Shown here: positions 62,787-64,000 of the stretch, piece after piece
Layout of the letters: each line of letters opens with the position of its first letter
Position numbering within the stretch: position 1 is the first letter of the stretch
Source: Bernardetia sp042180575
GTDB taxonomy: Bacteria > Bacteroidota > Bacteroidia > Cytophagales > Bernardetiaceae
Reading direction: 5' to 3'
Length of the DNA stretch: 64,000 bases
Assembly: GCF_042180575.1 (NCBI RefSeq)
Contig: NZ_CP170094.1
Span: 2,108,001 to 2,172,000, forward strand
Notes under the pieces: generated by a model
The model's input: the letters and a program-made list of their open reading frames with translations, nothing else
Databases searched by the model: none
What the model was told of the DNA's origin: nothing
Translations under genes and position numbers: made by a program

Positions 62787-62858
62787 AAACAGACATCTCT
62801 GTCTGTTTGGATTTATATTTACTTTATCAATTCTATTCAACAGACTGGGAAGTCTGTT
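62787..62858. repeat. Two ACAGAC palindromes upstream of uvrA
   Basis: AACAGACATCTCTGTCTGTT lies in 62787-62808, and AACAGACTGGGAAGTCTGTT is at 62839-62858. Both are hairpins with the same stem ends, 33 and 85 bases before the uvrA start. They could be operators, transcript hairpins or dispersed repeats. Confidence 0.5.
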
Positions 62859-62952
62859 ATACATGTAATCAGCAAAAATAACCATTTTTAGCCAAAAAAG
62901 TTAGCAAGAAATGATATTTTATAGAAATGTCATAACAAATATCTAAGCAAAA

Positions 62953-62987
62953 AAACTCTATAACTACGTTTTGTAATTATAGAGTTT
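62953..62987 (-). terminator. Terminator of the GH75-like gene
   Basis: AAACTCTATAA ... TTATAGAGTTT pair; on the minus strand a T7 run follows. It lies about 60 bases after the stop. Confidence 0.7.
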
Positions 62988-63044
62988 ATATCCAAAAAGA
63001 AAACTTTAATCTAATTGTCTATTCTTTCAAAATTATCTATTATC

Positions 63045-64000
63045 CTAATAAAAATATTCTAATTGAGCAATTCCACCCCATTCAGTAAAATGACGTTCTC
63101 CTTCTGTAAGAATAGTTTGATACGTCGGAATTTGTCCATTTGTTATACGAGTATTCGGAAATACTAAATAGACAACATCACCAGACTGACCTCCATTTTT
63201 AGGATTATTATTGATTCCTAATAGTTCGGCTGCTTTTATAGAGGCTTCTCCCAAATGACTTGTAGGTCCTACATCAGCATAAATAGCATAACAAAACCTG
63301 CCATTTCTTTGATTATAAATCACTCCAAAATCGCCTAATTTTGCTCCCATAGCCTTACTAGCTGGCAAGACTAAAAATGGAATCGTTTCAGAATTTGCAT
63401 ATCTACGAGGTTCACGGTCGGTATATCTAGCATCTACCATTGCCGTTGTAGAAACATAATATCCTGGTGCAGGTTCAAACGAACGCTGAATGTAAGGAGT
63501 TCCACTTGAATTAGTAGCAATTCCCCACCAATTCCCTGGATAACCTGCATTCGCTAAATAATCTAAACCAGTATTGCTAGGATTGTAGGCATTAGGAGAA
63601 CCATCAGCATTGATTGTCATTTCATTTTCAAAGAAAAATCCATTTCTGCCTGAAAGTTTCCATACTGTTGTGCCTACTGCTACATCATATTGCTGACGAG
63701 AAGTAATCAAAACTACATCATCTTTGATGCTCATAGTTTTGTTTTGTGTAGTAACAAGTGTATTTCCGTTATATCCTTCAATTTTTAATGCCCTATCTGT
63801 ACCTACTCCATAAAAAGTATAAGTAAACGAATAAGAATAATTAGAAGGAGTTGCTGTATAAAGAAGATATCCATCTACAGAAAACTTAACAGAAGTAAGA
63901 TTGGCAGCCTTTCCAGAGAAAGTAATTGCTTCTCCTTTTGTTGCAGGATTTGGATAAGTAGAAGTAAGTCCAAATTTGACTAAATATGAGTTTTCATAGG
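63045..64000 (-). CDS. GH75 (chitosanase)-like protein, N-terminal part outside window
   Basis: The frame stays open through the window edge; the ATG at 63734 is internal. An Ig/PKD-like region comes first (FGLTSTYPNPATKGEAITFSG), then a C-terminal GH75-type domain: IPFLVLPAS, KLGDFGVIYNQRNGRFCYAIYADVGPTSHLGEASIKAAELLGIN and GDVVYLVFPN, with candidate catalytic Asp/Glu in YADVGP and GEAS. GH75 enzymes are chitosanases in fungi; bacterial relatives are less studied. Likely secreted. The missing N terminus probably carries a signal peptide and further Ig-like repeats. Confidence 0.7.
   Translation of the reverse strand, partial: YENSYLVKFGLTSTYPNPATKGEAITFSGKAANLTSVKFSVDGYLLYTATPSNYSYSFTYTFYGVGTDRALKIEGYNGNTLVTTQNKTMSIKDDVVLITSRQQYDVAVGTTVWKLSGRNGFFFENEMTINADGSPNAYNPSNTGLDYLANAGYPGNWWGIATNSSGTPYIQRSFEPAPGYYVSTTAMVDARYTDREPRRYANSETIPFLVLPASKAMGAKLGDFGVIYNQRNGRFCYAIYADVGPTSHLGEASIKAAELLGINNNPKNGGQSGDVVYLVFPNTRITNGQIPTYQTILTEGERHFTEWGGIAQLEYFY

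Overview
This 64 kb window is AT-rich chromosomal DNA of a Bacteroidota bacterium, most likely a Cytophagales member (a Bernardetia/Flexibacter-like organism is my best guess, from memory and not provable here). Supporting signs are TAnnTTTG-type -7 promoter boxes, many 'SC' lipobox lipoproteins, a SpmA-SpmB fusion, a Bacteroidota-style SpoIIE phosphatase, LytTR/LytS signalling and a K+-dependent H+-pyrophosphatase of Flavobacterium type. No rRNA, tRNA or CRISPR array was found.

Layout. 0-3 kb: the end of a sensor kinase, a carboxynorspermidine dehydrogenase and a RING-like/RDD membrane protein. 3-6.2 kb: an IS5 element inserted in one arm of an attC-like hairpin, then a two-gene unit (carboxyl methyltransferase plus acyltransferase with a cyclic-nucleotide domain). 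6.3-14.5 kb: hppA, an IS630 element that cut the tail off a small membrane protein, a cytoplasmic HtrA-like protease with zinc ribbon and YbjN domains, a lipoprotein serine hydrolase and a methyltransferase. 14.6-25.7 kb: two identical ISL3 copies around an M3 peptidase and SpmAB; the second copy splits one of three tandem membrane/TPR paralogues behind a FecR-like gene. 26-42.7 kb: mostly core and accessory singletons (M61 and DUF1569 proteins, AAC(3)-I-like acetyltransferase, LytTR two-component pair with a divergent esterase, SSF symporter, CapA, SpoIIE phosphatase, sensor kinase, MurB). 42.7-53.2 kb: lipoproteins, SMI1, RsmB-like methyltransferase, a possible GG-leader peptide precursor, IS3, a CocE-like hydrolase and VapBC, separated by modular intergenic repeats that all point the same way. 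53.2-59.7 kb: a fic gene destroyed by an IS4 element, then an integron-like array. 59.7-64 kb: uvrA and a partial GH75 chitosanase-like protein.

The most interesting region is 53-59.7 kb. A tyrosine recombinase on the + strand has an IntI-like C terminus. It faces away from a row of minus-strand genes (alpha/beta hydrolase, S41 peptidase, broken fic) that are separated by long imperfect hairpins whose ends match like attC R boxes. Each of the two intact genes is bounded by its own complementary pair of ends. A 22-bp direct repeat lies directly before the recombinase start, where attI would be. A related hairpin occurs 50 kb away in front of the methyltransferase/acyltransferase pair. This is the geometry of a mobile integron, but the recombinase seems to lack the IntI-specific insert.

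The window also records its own history. Three IS insertions (IS630, the second ISL3, IS4) can be removed on paper, with one target duplication, to restore an open reading frame. Two gene modules (29.9-33.3 kb and 43.5-44.3 kb) are followed by a second copy of the 3' end of the gene they lie behind (M61 peptidase and RsmB-like methyltransferase). This suggests repeated insertion at gene 3' ends.
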